38,313 bases of DNA from a virus: positions 1-38,313 of the IMG/VR virus record IMGVR_UViG_3300019873_000003; one strand, given 5' to 3'. The notes under the pieces are model-generated. The model saw only the letters and a program-made list of their open reading frames with translations. It was not told where the DNA came from and did no database searches. Shown here piece after piece: positions 15,534 through 22,979 of this stretch (positions within the stretch are counted from its first letter, which is position 1; the number at the start of each line of letters is the position of its first letter). Position numbers and translations under genes: made by a program.

Positions 15534-15776
15534 ATGAAAGAAAACTCAAAAGAGTTATGGATGTTCATTGAGGGCGATACTATAAATATAAAAGTTAACT
15601 CTCACTATGTTTATGACGCACATGGTATTAAAAAAATGGGAAATGAAACTGATGTTCCGGGAACTTATAGCGCATGGGGATGGATAAATCATTTGCGAGA
15701 AAAAAATTGGTGGAGTTTTATAAATGAGGAAAAGTTTATTAGATTAGCCGAAAAAATATGTCTAAAAAAAGAATGA
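15534..15776 (+). CDS. Small unknown protein, first gene of the replication operon
   Basis: 80 residues from the ATG at 15534. A GTG at 15510 in the same frame falls in the terminator hairpin and is disfavoured. The protein is polar with several Trp residues (WGWINHLREKNWWSF), has no cysteine and looks like one small mixed alpha/beta domain. It overlaps the next gene by 19 bases, so translation is probably coupled. Family not recognised. Confidence 0.55.
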   Translation: MKENSKELWMFIEGDTINIKVNSHYVYDAHGIKKMGNETDVPGTYSAWGWINHLREKNWWSFINEEKFIRLAEKICLKKE

Positions 15777-16225
15777 TAGACACAAAATTTTGGCTGGACC
15801 CTTTTGTTTTAGATGAATTAGATTCTCTTGAAAAGCTGGTTTATATTTATCTTATCACAAATCCTTACACAAATATATGTGGTATCTATGAACTTCCCCT
15901 AAAAGTTATGGGAGTAGAAACAGGCATTGAAACTGAAAATCTAAAGAAAGTAATTATTCCAAGATTAGAAAAATTAGGGAAAGTTAAATATAAAAATGGA
16001 TGGATAGCGATAAAGAATTTTATTAAAAATCAAAATGTAGGAAGTGAGGATGTAAAGATTGGAATTAGAAGAGAATTAGAGTGTGTTCCTGACGAATTAC
16101 GAGAGTGGGTGGTAGGAGGGTCTAGGGAGGGTCTAGGGATGATGCCGGTAACTAAACCTAACTTAACTAAACTTATAAATGCTTCTGCTAAAGCAGAAGA
16201 TTCTCTAAAAAAAAACTCAAAATGA
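15758..16225 (+). CDS. Replication initiator-like winged-helix protein
   Basis: 155 residues. The N-terminal 90 residues (FWLDPFVLDELDSLEKLVYI..., NICGIYELP, a recognition-helix-like segment, then KNGWIAIKNFIKNQN) resemble the N-terminal winged-helix domain of phage replisome-organiser / DnaD-like proteins. The C-terminal tail is short and polar, so the usual second domain is missing or is supplied by the next gene. It directly precedes a possible loader and the DnaB-like helicase, which supports a role in origin recognition. Confidence 0.65.
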   Translation: MSKKRMIDTKFWLDPFVLDELDSLEKLVYIYLITNPYTNICGIYELPLKVMGVETGIETENLKKVIIPRLEKLGKVKYKNGWIAIKNFIKNQNVGSEDVKIGIRRELECVPDELREWVVGGSREGLGMMPVTKPNLTKLINASAKAEDSLKKNSK

Positions 16226-16584
16226 AAAAAAACACATGGAAATATAGTGAAAAAGACCATACCGATAAATACGAGGATGTAATAGACCTTAATAGTGGTA
16301 ATTTAATTGTGGATAAAGTGTCCGCGCCAAAAAACAAAATCGCTATGAAACTTATTAATGTTTTCTCGGATATGAGTTTGGATAGAATAAAAGTAAAACC
16401 AATGCCGACTAAGGGTTCATATTTTTTAATGCTTAATGTTTTGAAAGAATTAGAACCGAAGCAGATAGTGGAAATGATGGATGAGTGGTTCTCGAGTGGA
16501 AAAGAAAAAGCCGACTTGTTGCAAATTACCCAATGCCTGTCTGTGAACCAGGTTAATAGATATAAAGGAAGAAAAAATCAATGA
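16222..16584 (+). CDS. Possible helicase loader / second half of the initiator
   Basis: 120 residues, overlapping the neighbours on both sides by 4 bases. The N-terminal third is charged. The C-terminal part (about 40-120: KLINVFSDMSLDRI, LNVLKELEPKQIVEMMDEWF, QCLSVNQVNRY) is helical and could be a DnaD/loader-like helical domain. Placement between the initiator-like protein and the helicase is the main support; no catalytic motif is present. Confidence 0.5.
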   Translation: MKKNTWKYSEKDHTDKYEDVIDLNSGNLIVDKVSAPKNKIAMKLINVFSDMSLDRIKVKPMPTKGSYFLMLNVLKELEPKQIVEMMDEWFSSGKEKADLLQITQCLSVNQVNRYKGRKNQ

Positions 16585-17489
16585 AAGAACTAAAAGAAAT
16601 AATTAAATTAGAAGATAAACTTTTTAACTATCAAGGAGAGGATAAAATAATTTCTTCTCATGAGTTAAAAGAAGAATTGGATAAAACTCAAAGTGCGGTC
16701 TTTTCTTTCAAGACAGGAGTGCCGAGTATAGACCGAATCTTGCAAGGTGTGGAAGCGGGTGAACTGATTATTGTTTCTGGTCCGCCAGACGGAGGTAAGA
16801 CAACTCTGCTTTCTAGCATCACCAAAAATATCGCAGGAGAAATAAAAACGGCTTGGTTTTCTCTTGAAGTTACACAACGACAATTTATTAAAAGATTTGG
16901 CGAACCATTACCTTTATTTTATTTACCAGCTAAAAATACTGAAAATAATATCCAATGGCTCATAGAGCGAATTATTGAAGCGAAAGTTAAGTATGATGTG
17001 AAGATGATTTTTATAGACCACCTACACCAGATATTCTCCATTGACCGCTTTAATGGTAAAAACCTTTCACTAGAACTTGGTGATATTGTGGCAAAAATAA
17101 AACAGATAGCGATAGATTATAATTTAGTGATATGGTTGGTGGCACATTCCATAGATGCCAAAGAGGGTATAACACGAGAGCCAAGAATGGCGGATGTGCG
17201 GGATAGCGGAATGATAGTCCGGCTGGCGGATATAGTTATGGGGTTGTGGCGAATCCCGAATAGTTATGACGGCTCGGAAAATAACATCACCGAAACGGCA
17301 GAAAGCGATACAAGGGCAAAAGTAAGAATATGGAAAAATAGGCGTGAGGGTAAGCACGGATATTTTTTGATGCAGTTAGAAGGCAAGCATTTAATGGAGT
17401 TAGAACTTAGGGAAGATGAAAAGAAATCAACACCTCAAAAAAGATTAGAAAAATTTACGAAACAATTTGATGACCAAAAAAACTTTTGA
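16581..17489 (+). CDS. DnaB-like replicative helicase (RecA-type ATPase domain)
   Basis: 302 residues. Walker A is GPPDGGKT (67-74). The H1a-type motif AWFSLEVTQRQF follows (91-102), Walker B is MIFIDHLHQ (about 142-150), then WLVAHS and a late KNRREGKHGYF motif carrying the arginine-finger-like region. These match the C-terminal motor of DnaB/gp4-type hexameric helicases. The usual N-terminal primase-interaction domain is absent or very short, and no primase is seen. It would unwind the phage DNA 5' to 3' for the host polymerase. Confidence 0.85.
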   Translation: MKELKEIIKLEDKLFNYQGEDKIISSHELKEELDKTQSAVFSFKTGVPSIDRILQGVEAGELIIVSGPPDGGKTTLLSSITKNIAGEIKTAWFSLEVTQRQFIKRFGEPLPLFYLPAKNTENNIQWLIERIIEAKVKYDVKMIFIDHLHQIFSIDRFNGKNLSLELGDIVAKIKQIAIDYNLVIWLVAHSIDAKEGITREPRMADVRDSGMIVRLADIVMGLWRIPNSYDGSENNITETAESDTRAKVRIWKNRREGKHGYFLMQLEGKHLMELELREDEKKSTPQKRLEKFTKQFDDQKNF

Positions 17490-17793
17490 ACCAAAATACA
17501 AAGATGAGAAGTTAGATATCCGGCGCGCGTGGCTAGATTTCGCGAAGAAACTTTTAACGAATATAACGCAAATGGAACAGCGAGCTGAAAAAGATTACAT
17601 AAAAGATATTCAAAAAGATGCCCCATATTTAGACAGAAAAAAATTGCTCAATAAATTATCATGGTGCGAACGACAAAAAGAAAAAATCAATAGTCGTAAA
17701 ATTTTCGCCCTAGAAGAAATGGACTACGAAATAATAAACGAAAGGGGATTTGAAAATTGGTTTAGAAATTATGATGGATATTTATTTCAATGA
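17470..17793 (+). CDS. Small helical protein, unknown
   Basis: 107 residues from the ATG at 17470, overlapping the helicase end by 20 bases. It is lysine-rich and helical (WLDFAKKLLTNITQMEQRAEKDY, RKKLLNKLSWCERQKEKI), with a short aromatic C-terminus. Coupling to the helicase suggests a replication accessory role. No motif is recognised. Confidence 0.5.
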   Translation: MTKKTFEPKYKDEKLDIRRAWLDFAKKLLTNITQMEQRAEKDYIKDIQKDAPYLDRKKLLNKLSWCERQKEKINSRKIFALEEMDYEIINERGFENWFRNYDGYLFQ

Positions 17794-17885
17794 AAATCTT
17801 AACCAAAATACTTAAATTTATATATGAGATGACGATTGGCTTTAGAACCAGTAGAGGTCGTTACTTTGTCCGCAGAAAGAAATGA
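17790..17885 (+). CDS. Very short basic protein
   Basis: 31 residues, with a hydrophobic/aromatic half then a basic tail (RTSRGRYFVRRKK). Start and stop both overlap neighbouring genes by four bases, the pattern of a real coupled gene. Function unknown. Confidence 0.4.
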   Translation: MKILTKILKFIYEMTIGFRTSRGRYFVRRKK

Positions 17886-18268
17886 AACATGGCTTTTTAG
17901 AAAAAAGAATACACATGGGAGTTTTTGATTACAGTGTTATTTGTATTATTGGAGATTATAAAAAAACAGAAAAGTATGTCAGATGGAAGTTTGATGATAA
18001 AGATTTTACTGCTGATGATTGGGATATGGGATATGTCCCGCGAGGAAAGGTATTTTTTAGAAGAGGTTTTGTGCCTATTTTATGGATACCGCGCAAACCA
18101 AAAACCGCTAGAGAATACTCTACCCTCGCTCACGAAGCCCTGCACTGTGTCTATCACTTGTTTGAATGGGCGAATTTACCGATGAGCCGAGATACCGAAG
18201 AAGCGGCGGCGCATTCAATGGCTTATATTATAAATGAAATACTTGGTGGAAAACCTGAAAAAGATTAA
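17882..18268 (+). CDS. Small HExxH protein (putative zinc metallopeptidase-like)
   Basis: 128 residues. HEALH (84-88) is a zinc HExxH motif, and the downstream DTEEAAAHSMAYI offers a Glu (about 106-107) as third ligand. The N-terminal half is beta-rich. Short phage proteins of this kind are common but their substrates are unknown. A second unrelated-looking HExxH protein is encoded at 24417. Activity should not be assumed. Confidence 0.6.
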   Translation: MKHGFLEKRIHMGVFDYSVICIIGDYKKTEKYVRWKFDDKDFTADDWDMGYVPRGKVFFRRGFVPILWIPRKPKTAREYSTLAHEALHCVYHLFEWANLPMSRDTEEAAAHSMAYIINEILGGKPEKD

Positions 18269-18272
18269 GAAA

Positions 18273-18641
18273 ATGAATGGTTTTGAAATACAAAACCTAA
18301 TAGATTATTTAGAAAAAACCAAAGATAAGGATTGGATAGTTGATAGGGTGCGGACAAAAGATGGAAAGGGTTGCATTATGAGCCACATCTTTGACTTCGG
18401 CGGGGGAGACGAACGGGATGAAAGGGGATTTACCAAAGGCGGGCAGGCGTGGGATTACTTTGAGGAAGTCTGGGCGACCACTTATATGATTTACCCCGTG
18501 AACGATAAAGAGAATCCAAAATACCAGCAAGCTACTCCAAAACAAAGATGTCTTGCTTACATTAAAGATTTGCGTGATGGAAAAGAAAAAACCACGCAAG
18601 ATTATTGGAAAGAAGATGAGGAAAGAAGCGGAAGATATTAG
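18273..18641 (+). CDS. Unknown soluble protein
   Basis: 122 residues from the ATG at 18273, 4 bases after the previous stop; an ATG at 18234 would overlap the previous gene by 35 bases. A helical start (MNGFEIQNLIDYLEKTKDKDWI) leads into a central Gly/Asp-rich segment (FGGGDERDERGF). Two cysteines are far apart. It looks like one compact domain. No family is recognised. Confidence 0.55.
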   Translation: MNGFEIQNLIDYLEKTKDKDWIVDRVRTKDGKGCIMSHIFDFGGGDERDERGFTKGGQAWDYFEEVWATTYMIYPVNDKENPKYQQATPKQRCLAYIKDLRDGKEKTTQDYWKEDEERSGRY

Positions 18642-18656
18642 TAATGAAATGACCGG

Positions 18657-18700
18657 TAATAACCTCTTTTCTTGACAAGAAAGTTATTAACACACTTAAT
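18657..18700 (+). promoter_or_regulatory. Promoter with nested inverted repeats
   Basis: TTGACA (18672-18677), 17 bases, then CTTAAT (18695-18700). The -35 box is the centre of TCTTGACAAGA (18670-18680), a perfect palindrome around one base, enclosed by TAATAAC (18657-18663) and GTTATTA (18683-18689). This looks like an operator that would block the promoter when bound. The ribbon-helix-helix protein encoded 50 bases downstream is the obvious candidate. Confidence 0.5.
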
Positions 18701-18702
18701 GG

Positions 18703-18740
18703 TGCTAGGACTTGCACTATTGCACCGCTTATGCTAGGAT
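18703..18740 (+). promoter_or_regulatory. Second promoter with direct repeats TGCTAGGA
   Basis: TTGCAC (18712-18717), 17 bases, then TAGGAT (18735-18740) preceded by TGC. TGCTAGGA occurs twice (18703-18710 and 18732-18739), the second being the extended -10 box itself. The ATG at 18747 is 6 bases beyond. Confidence 0.5.
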
Positions 18741-18746
18741 AGGAAT

Positions 18747-18878
18747 ATGAGCAAAGTTATATTAAAAGTTTTGATTGAGGAGAAACAGAAGGAATGGATA
18801 GAAAAGTCCGCTAGGCGAGATAGAATCTCGGAGGCGGAGGTCGTGCGTTCTGTCTTAAAAGAAAAAATAGATAAATAA
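18747..18878 (+). CDS. Ribbon-helix-helix (Arc/CopG-like) regulator
   Basis: 43 residues. A short beta strand (KVILKVLI) is followed by helix, turn, helix (EKQKEWIEKSARRDRISEAEVVRSVLKEKI), the layout of an RHH dimer that reads DNA with paired strands. The length is typical for a minimal Arc-like repressor. The gene is preceded by two promoters with inverted and direct repeats, so autoregulation and early gene control are likely. Its -10 box is 6 bases from the ATG. Confidence 0.65.
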   Translation: MSKVILKVLIEEKQKEWIEKSARRDRISEAEVVRSVLKEKIDK

Positions 18879-18879
18879 T

Positions 18880-18984
18880 ATGGAAAAAGAAAATTGTAAA
18901 AAGTGCGGTTCATTACTAGGCAGACTTCCGAATGTGGAAGTAGAAGGCGGGCAACAGATATATATTTGCCCTTGTGAAAAATAA
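18880..18984 (+). CDS. Tiny zinc-ribbon protein
   Basis: 34 residues with CKKC (6-9) and CPC (30-32), a minimal metal-binding ribbon. It starts one base after the RHH gene's stop, and its stop overlaps the region of the next start. Short, but coupling and the cysteine pattern support it. Confidence 0.45.
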   Translation: MEKENCKKCGSLLGRLPNVEVEGGQQIYICPCEK

Positions 18985-18985
18985 T

Positions 18986-19237
18986 ATGAAAAATAATATG
19001 TTAGAAAAAGAAATATCTTTCAACGAACAAGAGCATACAGCAGGATTCCATGACACTTTCACCGAAAACTGCGGTATCTGTGGCAGTGAAAATGAAAGAA
19101 TCCAAAAGTTCCGCCAGAATGAATTAAGAATGGCGGGCGAGCAAGGAGAAAATGAAAAAGCAGAATGGGAAGGAACTCGCTACCAAGAACTGCACCGAGG
19201 TGATGACCCTCACTTTACTAGAAATCCCTTAGAATAA
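18986..19237 (+). CDS. Small acidic protein with CxxC
   Basis: 83 residues from the ATG at 18986; the frame has an earlier GTG at 18974 and a later ATG at 18998. It contains one CGIC pair (about 30-33) and several His, and is otherwise highly charged and probably flexible. The start lies in a 12-base direct duplication (GAAAAATAATAT twice), which makes the true start uncertain. Function unknown. Confidence 0.5.
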   Translation: MKNNMLEKEISFNEQEHTAGFHDTFTENCGICGSENERIQKFRQNELRMAGEQGENEKAEWEGTRYQELHRGDDPHFTRNPLE

Positions 19238-19238
19238 A

Positions 19239-19439
19239 ATGGCAACATTCAACGAAAAATCAGGAAATATAGACTTGTCTGTGGAAGATGTAGAGATGTT
19301 CAAAGAGATCGGAAGCAACTTTACTCCGAACGGAATTAGAACGCCGAACGCCGACAGAATAATTAAAGCGATTATGCCCGAAGAATTACAAGACCCTTTC
19401 TTAGATGAGAAAGGCAAAGACGACCAAAATGAAAGATAA
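19239..19439 (+). CDS. Small acidic protein, unknown
   Basis: 66 residues, acidic at both ends, with an amphipathic helix near ADRIIKAIMPEEL. It starts one base after the previous stop and overlaps the next gene by 11 bases. No motif is recognised. Confidence 0.5.
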   Translation: MATFNEKSGNIDLSVEDVEMFKEIGSNFTPNGIRTPNADRIIKAIMPEELQDPFLDEKGKDDQNER

Positions 19440-19590
19440 CTATATAGAAAAAGATGGCGAACAGCGAGCTTACGATGAACACAAGGACAGGAGCATAGAC
19501 TGTGAAAAATGCGGTCAAGAAGTCGGGCATAAAACGATTGGCGATGAATCTTATAATTACTGCAAAGATTGTAATTGGGTAACACACTAA
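19429..19590 (+). CDS. Small zinc-ribbon protein
   Basis: 53 residues from the ATG at 19429 (frame open from 19405). CEKC (about 25-28) and CKDC (about 45-48) form a classical four-cysteine ribbon. It is one of many small zinc proteins in this operon. Confidence 0.55.
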   Translation: MKDNYIEKDGEQRAYDEHKDRSIDCEKCGQEVGHKTIGDESYNYCKDCNWVTH

Positions 19591-19591
19591 A

Positions 19592-19684
19592 ATGAAAACA
19601 TTACAAAATAAAGAATTACAGGTGGTAGTTTTAATAGCAAGTTTCACTATGTTAGCAATTCTAGGGATTCTAATTTATGGCTAA
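19592..19684 (+). CDS. Very short membrane protein
   Basis: 30 residues, mostly one hydrophobic helix (about 11-29). It lies 1 base after one gene and overlaps the next start by 8 bases. Coupled spacing is the main support. Confidence 0.4.
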   Translation: MKTLQNKELQVVVLIASFTMLAILGILIYG

Positions 19685-20129
19685 ATACCAAATCACAAAT
19701 AAAATAGAGAAAGAGTGGAATGGCAAACCTTTCGTTGAAGCGACCTTGGATGACGGAGGCGATGAGCAATTCAAAGTCAGCGCGTGGAATAATGAGTTCG
19801 CCGGCGACTACTGGGAGGGCGAATTGGAAAAGAACGACAAAGGATATTGGAGGATAAAAAAGCCGACTACATCTAAGAAACCAAACTTTGACCGGATTAT
19901 AGAAAAGAAACAAGCAGGAATAGCGGAGGCGCAAATCGAGAAAGCAAAAAATATAGCTCTAGCCCAAGATAGGTCGGCTTGGATGTGGAGTAAAGTGAAC
20001 GCAAGTAATTTAATTGCCAATGGAAAGAAAGATGCTCTTGGAATTAGTTCATTGGACGAAATAGCCGATATGGTAATCGAACTAGCGACCAAGATATACA
20101 ATGGCGAGCCTAATAGTCCGTTCAATTAA
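19677..20129 (+). CDS. Single-stranded DNA-binding-like protein (OB-fold candidate)
   Basis: 150 residues. The N-terminal 62 residues are beta-rich with Trp/Tyr residues (YQITNKIEKEWNGKPFVEATL, FKVSAWN, YWEGELEKNDKGYWRI), as expected of an OB fold. The second half is helical and ends with a short acidic/polar tail. Context in a replication operon with helicase and NinG supports ssDNA binding. Sequence similarity to classical SSB is weak, so this is inference. Confidence 0.5.
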   Translation: MAKYQITNKIEKEWNGKPFVEATLDDGGDEQFKVSAWNNEFAGDYWEGELEKNDKGYWRIKKPTTSKKPNFDRIIEKKQAGIAEAQIEKAKNIALAQDRSAWMWSKVNASNLIANGKKDALGISSLDEIADMVIELATKIYNGEPNSPFN

Positions 20130-20195
20130 GCTGTAAAGTGACCACAGAGGGGTAAAAAGGCACATTTAAGCCATTTTTTGCCAAAATTCAACATT

Positions 20196-20654
20196 ATGCC
20201 TAGAATTGACTACAAAAACTACATAAGGCAATATAACAATATCACCCAAGCTGGTGCAAAAAATGGTGATTACCCTTGTTTTTATTGCGGTGTGCCCTCT
20301 AATTCAGTGGATCATTTCGTGCCCCAATCCTATCTTTCAATTATTCGTATGTTTCTTGATACTACTCCCGAAGGAAATGAGAAAGTAAAAAATGTCTATG
20401 AAAAAACAATTTTGAGTCAAGAGTTAATACCGGCATGCCGAGACTGTAATAGTCGGGCAAGTGATGGTGTATTCGACACCCCAGATGATAAGAAGTCTTT
20501 CGTAAAGGCGAAATTGCGAAAGAAATTTGAAAGAATTTTAGAACTTCCATACTGGAGCGACGGCGACATTAAAGAATTAGATTACGAACTACAACAGACA
20601 GTTTTGGGTGCTATTAGTCAGAAGAATCACATAGAGAAAAGATTAAAATGGTAA
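20196..20654 (+). CDS. HNH endonuclease
   Basis: 152 residues from the ATG at 20196; a TTG at 20178 is in frame. CFYCG (about 27-31), SVDHFVPQSYL with the DH catalytic pair (about 37-38), and CRDCNSR later make a complete HNH zinc fold. It is placed between the SSB-like gene and a small helical gene, with about 65 non-coding bases before it. This could be a homing endonuclease or a phage DNA-processing enzyme. Confidence 0.75.
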   Translation: MPRIDYKNYIRQYNNITQAGAKNGDYPCFYCGVPSNSVDHFVPQSYLSIIRMFLDTTPEGNEKVKNVYEKTILSQELIPACRDCNSRASDGVFDTPDDKKSFVKAKLRKKFERILELPYWSDGDIKELDYELQQTVLGAISQKNHIEKRLKW

Positions 20655-20992
20655 TGGCTGATGACATCATTAAAACCGATAATTACACTATGAAATTAAT
20701 AACGCTGATAACATCAGTCAAAGAGAAAAATCTCTCCAAAGAGCAGTTAGAAAGTTACGGCGACCAGATGTCAGAATTATTCGCGGAAATGATGCTGGAA
20801 ATGGCAGAGTTGGAAAAAGAAGAAGCTCTATTTATGGACAGTAAGCAAGAAAAACAATCGGTGGCGGAAATTAAAGTAAAATGGAAAGCTACACCAGGCG
20901 GGCAAAGACTGATTATGCTGAAAAGATATTGCCTGGCCACGAAAGAAATGATTTTGTCATTAAAAAGTAGAGTTTATAGATTGATTTATTAA
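20648..20992 (+). CDS. Small helical protein, unknown
   Basis: 114 residues (or 112 from the second ATG at 20654). Strongly helical with acidic heptads (EQLESYGDQMSELFAEMMLEMAELEKEEALF), probably a coiled coil or four-helix protein. It overlaps the HNH gene by 7 bases. No family is recognised. Confidence 0.5.
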   Translation: MVMADDIIKTDNYTMKLITLITSVKEKNLSKEQLESYGDQMSELFAEMMLEMAELEKEEALFMDSKQEKQSVAEIKVKWKATPGGQRLIMLKRYCLATKEMILSLKSRVYRLIY

Positions 20993-20993
20993 A

Positions 20994-21161
20994 ATGGAAA
21001 AGAAATACAACAAAATTCCCGCATTTAATCCCCACAACCACTGTGTGGGGCATTCCGTGTATATGTTAGATTGTGAATATCAAGAAGAGGCGGAACGCAA
21101 ATTATTATCAGAAGTAATCTCTCGCTACATTGAAACGGACAAAGTTGCGCAAGAAAAGTAA
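20994..21161 (+). CDS. Small protein upstream of NinG, unknown
   Basis: 55 residues with an N-terminal His/Cys-containing stretch (FNPHNHCVGHSVYMLDC) that could bind metal, then an acidic helix. It overlaps the NinG gene start. Translational coupling suggests it is made together with NinG. Confidence 0.45.
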   Translation: MEKKYNKIPAFNPHNHCVGHSVYMLDCEYQEEAERKLLSEVISRYIETDKVAQEK

Positions 21162-21513
21162 GCAGAAGATTCCGATTCTCAAAAGAAAACTCTGGAAAGT
21201 ATTTTCTGATTACATTAAGAAGAGGGATAAAAACATTTGTTTCACTTGTTCACGAAGATGTGAAGGTAGCGGGGCGCACGCCGGACATTTCATTCCAAAA
21301 AGTGTCGGTGGACTTGCTTTATACTTTGATGAAGACAATGTTCATACGCAATGCTTTAACTGCAACATCAATCTTTCCGGCAACCAATACATTTACGGAA
21401 TAAAGCTCGGCGAAGAAAAAGTAATTATGCTAAACATTCTAAAAACCGCCTATACAAAATGGAACGCTGAAGTATATTTAGAGAAAATTAATCATTACAA
21501 GAAATTATTATGA
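21130..21513 (+). CDS. ninG: NinG/Rap-like recombination protein
   Basis: 127 residues. CFTCSRRCEGSGAHAGHFIP (about 38-57) and DNVHTQCFNCNINLSGNQY carry the cysteine and His pattern of the lambda NinG (Rap) family, which cuts branched DNA such as Holliday junctions and D-loops. The start is a TTG at 21130, since no ATG is available before the conserved region. It overlaps the preceding small gene by 32 bases. It fits a recombination role together with the SSB-like protein. Confidence 0.85.
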   Translation: MKRTKLRKKSKQKIPILKRKLWKVFSDYIKKRDKNICFTCSRRCEGSGAHAGHFIPKSVGGLALYFDEDNVHTQCFNCNINLSGNQYIYGIKLGEEKVIMLNILKTAYTKWNAEVYLEKINHYKKLL

Positions 21514-21650
21514 AATACTTAATAAGCATTCCCATAGCTGGAATTATAGCCATCAATACTTACTGGCTCTCTTATTCCTTCCCTACTTACGCTTGGCACT
21601 TTGGCTGGCTAGGAGGGGCGTTAGCGGTGTATATTATTAAAAATATATGA
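21510..21650 (+). CDS. Small two-segment membrane protein
   Basis: 46 residues with hydrophobic stretches at about 3-21 and 28-45. Both ends overlap the neighbours by four bases (ATGA). The coupling supports it as a real gene. Function unknown. Confidence 0.5.
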   Translation: MKYLISIPIAGIIAINTYWLSYSFPTYAWHFGWLGGALAVYIIKNI

Positions 21651-21865
21651 AAACTATACTTGAAATATCACAAAGAAGATTAAAGAGTCAGAGTTGCCCT
21701 TTTTGCAGTAGAACTTTAACTTTACATAGTTGGTGGAATAGTGAAAGAAATGTATGGGAAGCACGATATGCGAGTTGCTTGGCTTGTATGAAAGTTTTTG
21801 GCATAGTAGGGAAAGAATTTACTGTGGATAGTATCGGTTATCACAATTTACATTTAGTTGCTTAA
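21647..21865 (+). CDS. Small zinc-ribbon protein
   Basis: 72 residues with CPFC (about 17-20) and CLAC (about 45-48), plus Trp and Tyr residues between. It is a classical ribbon of the kind used in nucleic-acid-binding adaptors. Its start overlaps the previous membrane gene. Confidence 0.55.
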   Translation: MKTILEISQRRLKSQSCPFCSRTLTLHSWWNSERNVWEARYASCLACMKVFGIVGKEFTVDSIGYHNLHLVA

Positions 21866-21889
21866 TGGAGGTTTTATTATTAAATAGTT

Positions 21890-22300
21890 ATGGGTTATCA
21901 AATATATCAAGTAGGTAATAGATGGGGTGGATATGGTGTTCCCGCTATTTGTGAGCAACCTGAATGCAAAGTGAAAATTGATAGGGGGATGTCTTATGCT
22001 TGTGGAGGCAAACCTTTTAGCGAATATGGCTGTGATAGATATTTTTGCGGGAAACATATGGAATATACTTCTTTTGATGTAGAAGAAGATGATGGAATAT
22101 GCAAACATGAAGATGATTGTGAATGTCCAGTCGCCGAAGTATGCGAAAGATGTGCTAAAGGTGAATCCCCATTTCCTTATAAGCCAGAAGTAAAAAAGTG
22201 GGTGAGATTCTTATTAAAAGATAAAAGTTGGGCGGAATGGAGAAATAAAAATCCGCATAAAGTAAAAGAATTAAGTATATTATTAAAAATATATGAATGA
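21890..22300 (+). CDS. Cys-rich zinc-binding protein
   Basis: 136 residues. The first 100 contain about ten cysteines and several His (CEQPEC, ACGG, GCDRYFCGKH, CKHEDDCECP, CERCA), enough for two or more zinc sites, possibly a treble-clef or RING-like pair. The C-terminal 40 residues are helical (VKKWVRFLLKDKSWAEWRNK). Function unknown. Confidence 0.55.
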   Translation: MGYQIYQVGNRWGGYGVPAICEQPECKVKIDRGMSYACGGKPFSEYGCDRYFCGKHMEYTSFDVEEDDGICKHEDDCECPVAEVCERCAKGESPFPYKPEVKKWVRFLLKDKSWAEWRNKNPHKVKELSILLKIYE

Positions 22301-22679
22301 ACCAGAAATATTTTACACACATAAAAGAGTAAGTGCTCCCATTTTATGGGAGAAAATTTATTATAATCAAGAATTGATTGATGGTTCTAAAAACTTGCAA
22401 GGACAGAAAACAGGCGAGTGGCGAGGAATAGCATTTCTTTATAGATTTTTAATTCTTAAAGGTATAAACAAGAATAGATTTCTAATTAAACCTTTTATTG
22501 AAGAATATGGAGGAAATAACGAAGAAGAGATGGTCGTAGCTCTTGAAAAGTTGGTAGAAGGAAAAGAAGAATGGGATACTAAAGGAAAGCATTTTAAGGA
22601 AGCAAATTTTTTCCCCGAAGAAGTGAACCAAAAATTATTAGAATTTAATTTAGAAAAATATGTCAAAAAAATATCCTAA
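22293..22679 (+). CDS. Unknown soluble protein
   Basis: 128 residues, helical, with no cysteines. It overlaps the preceding gene by 8 bases and the next by 20. Aromatic residues in YYNQELIDGSKNL and the central helices suggest a compact domain. No family is recognised. Confidence 0.5.
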   Translation: MNEPEIFYTHKRVSAPILWEKIYYNQELIDGSKNLQGQKTGEWRGIAFLYRFLILKGINKNRFLIKPFIEEYGGNNEEEMVVALEKLVEGKEEWDTKGKHFKEANFFPEEVNQKLLEFNLEKYVKKIS

Positions 22680-22827
22680 AGTTATTTTCGTGCAATGTCA
22701 AGGAGAAGAAGGTGAAGAGTATTTTGAAGGTTATGAAAACTTTGAAGAATTGCGTGATGATGGAAAGATAGGCGTTTATGTTTTAAAAGAAATAAAAAAT
22801 CGCAGAACAGAAATAAAACTTGAATAG
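22660..22827 (+). CDS. Small acidic protein
   Basis: 55 residues: a beta-like start (KVIFVQC), an acidic middle (GEEGEEYFEGYENFEEL) and a basic C-terminus. It overlaps the preceding gene by 20 bases. The density of neighbours on the same strand supports it. Function unknown. Confidence 0.45.
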   Translation: MSKKYPKVIFVQCQGEEGEEYFEGYENFEELRDDGKIGVYVLKEIKNRRTEIKLE

Positions 22828-22859
22828 TTTATTAAAAGATTTATCAAGAGCATAAAGAA

Positions 22860-22961
22860 ATGAAAAAGAAATGCAAACACAATAGCGGAAAAGGATATTG
22901 GAATAATATAAAAGGTGCTGTATGTTTGAAATGTGGTAAAGAAATTAAAATTAAGAGTTAA
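22860..22961 (+). CDS. Tiny zinc-knuckle protein
   Basis: 33 residues with a CKH and a CLKC pair, a possible single metal site. Small and only weakly supported. Confidence 0.35.
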   Translation: MKKKCKHNSGKGYWNNIKGAVCLKCGKEIKIKS

Positions 22962-22979
22962 TTGCGTAGATTAAAGAAA

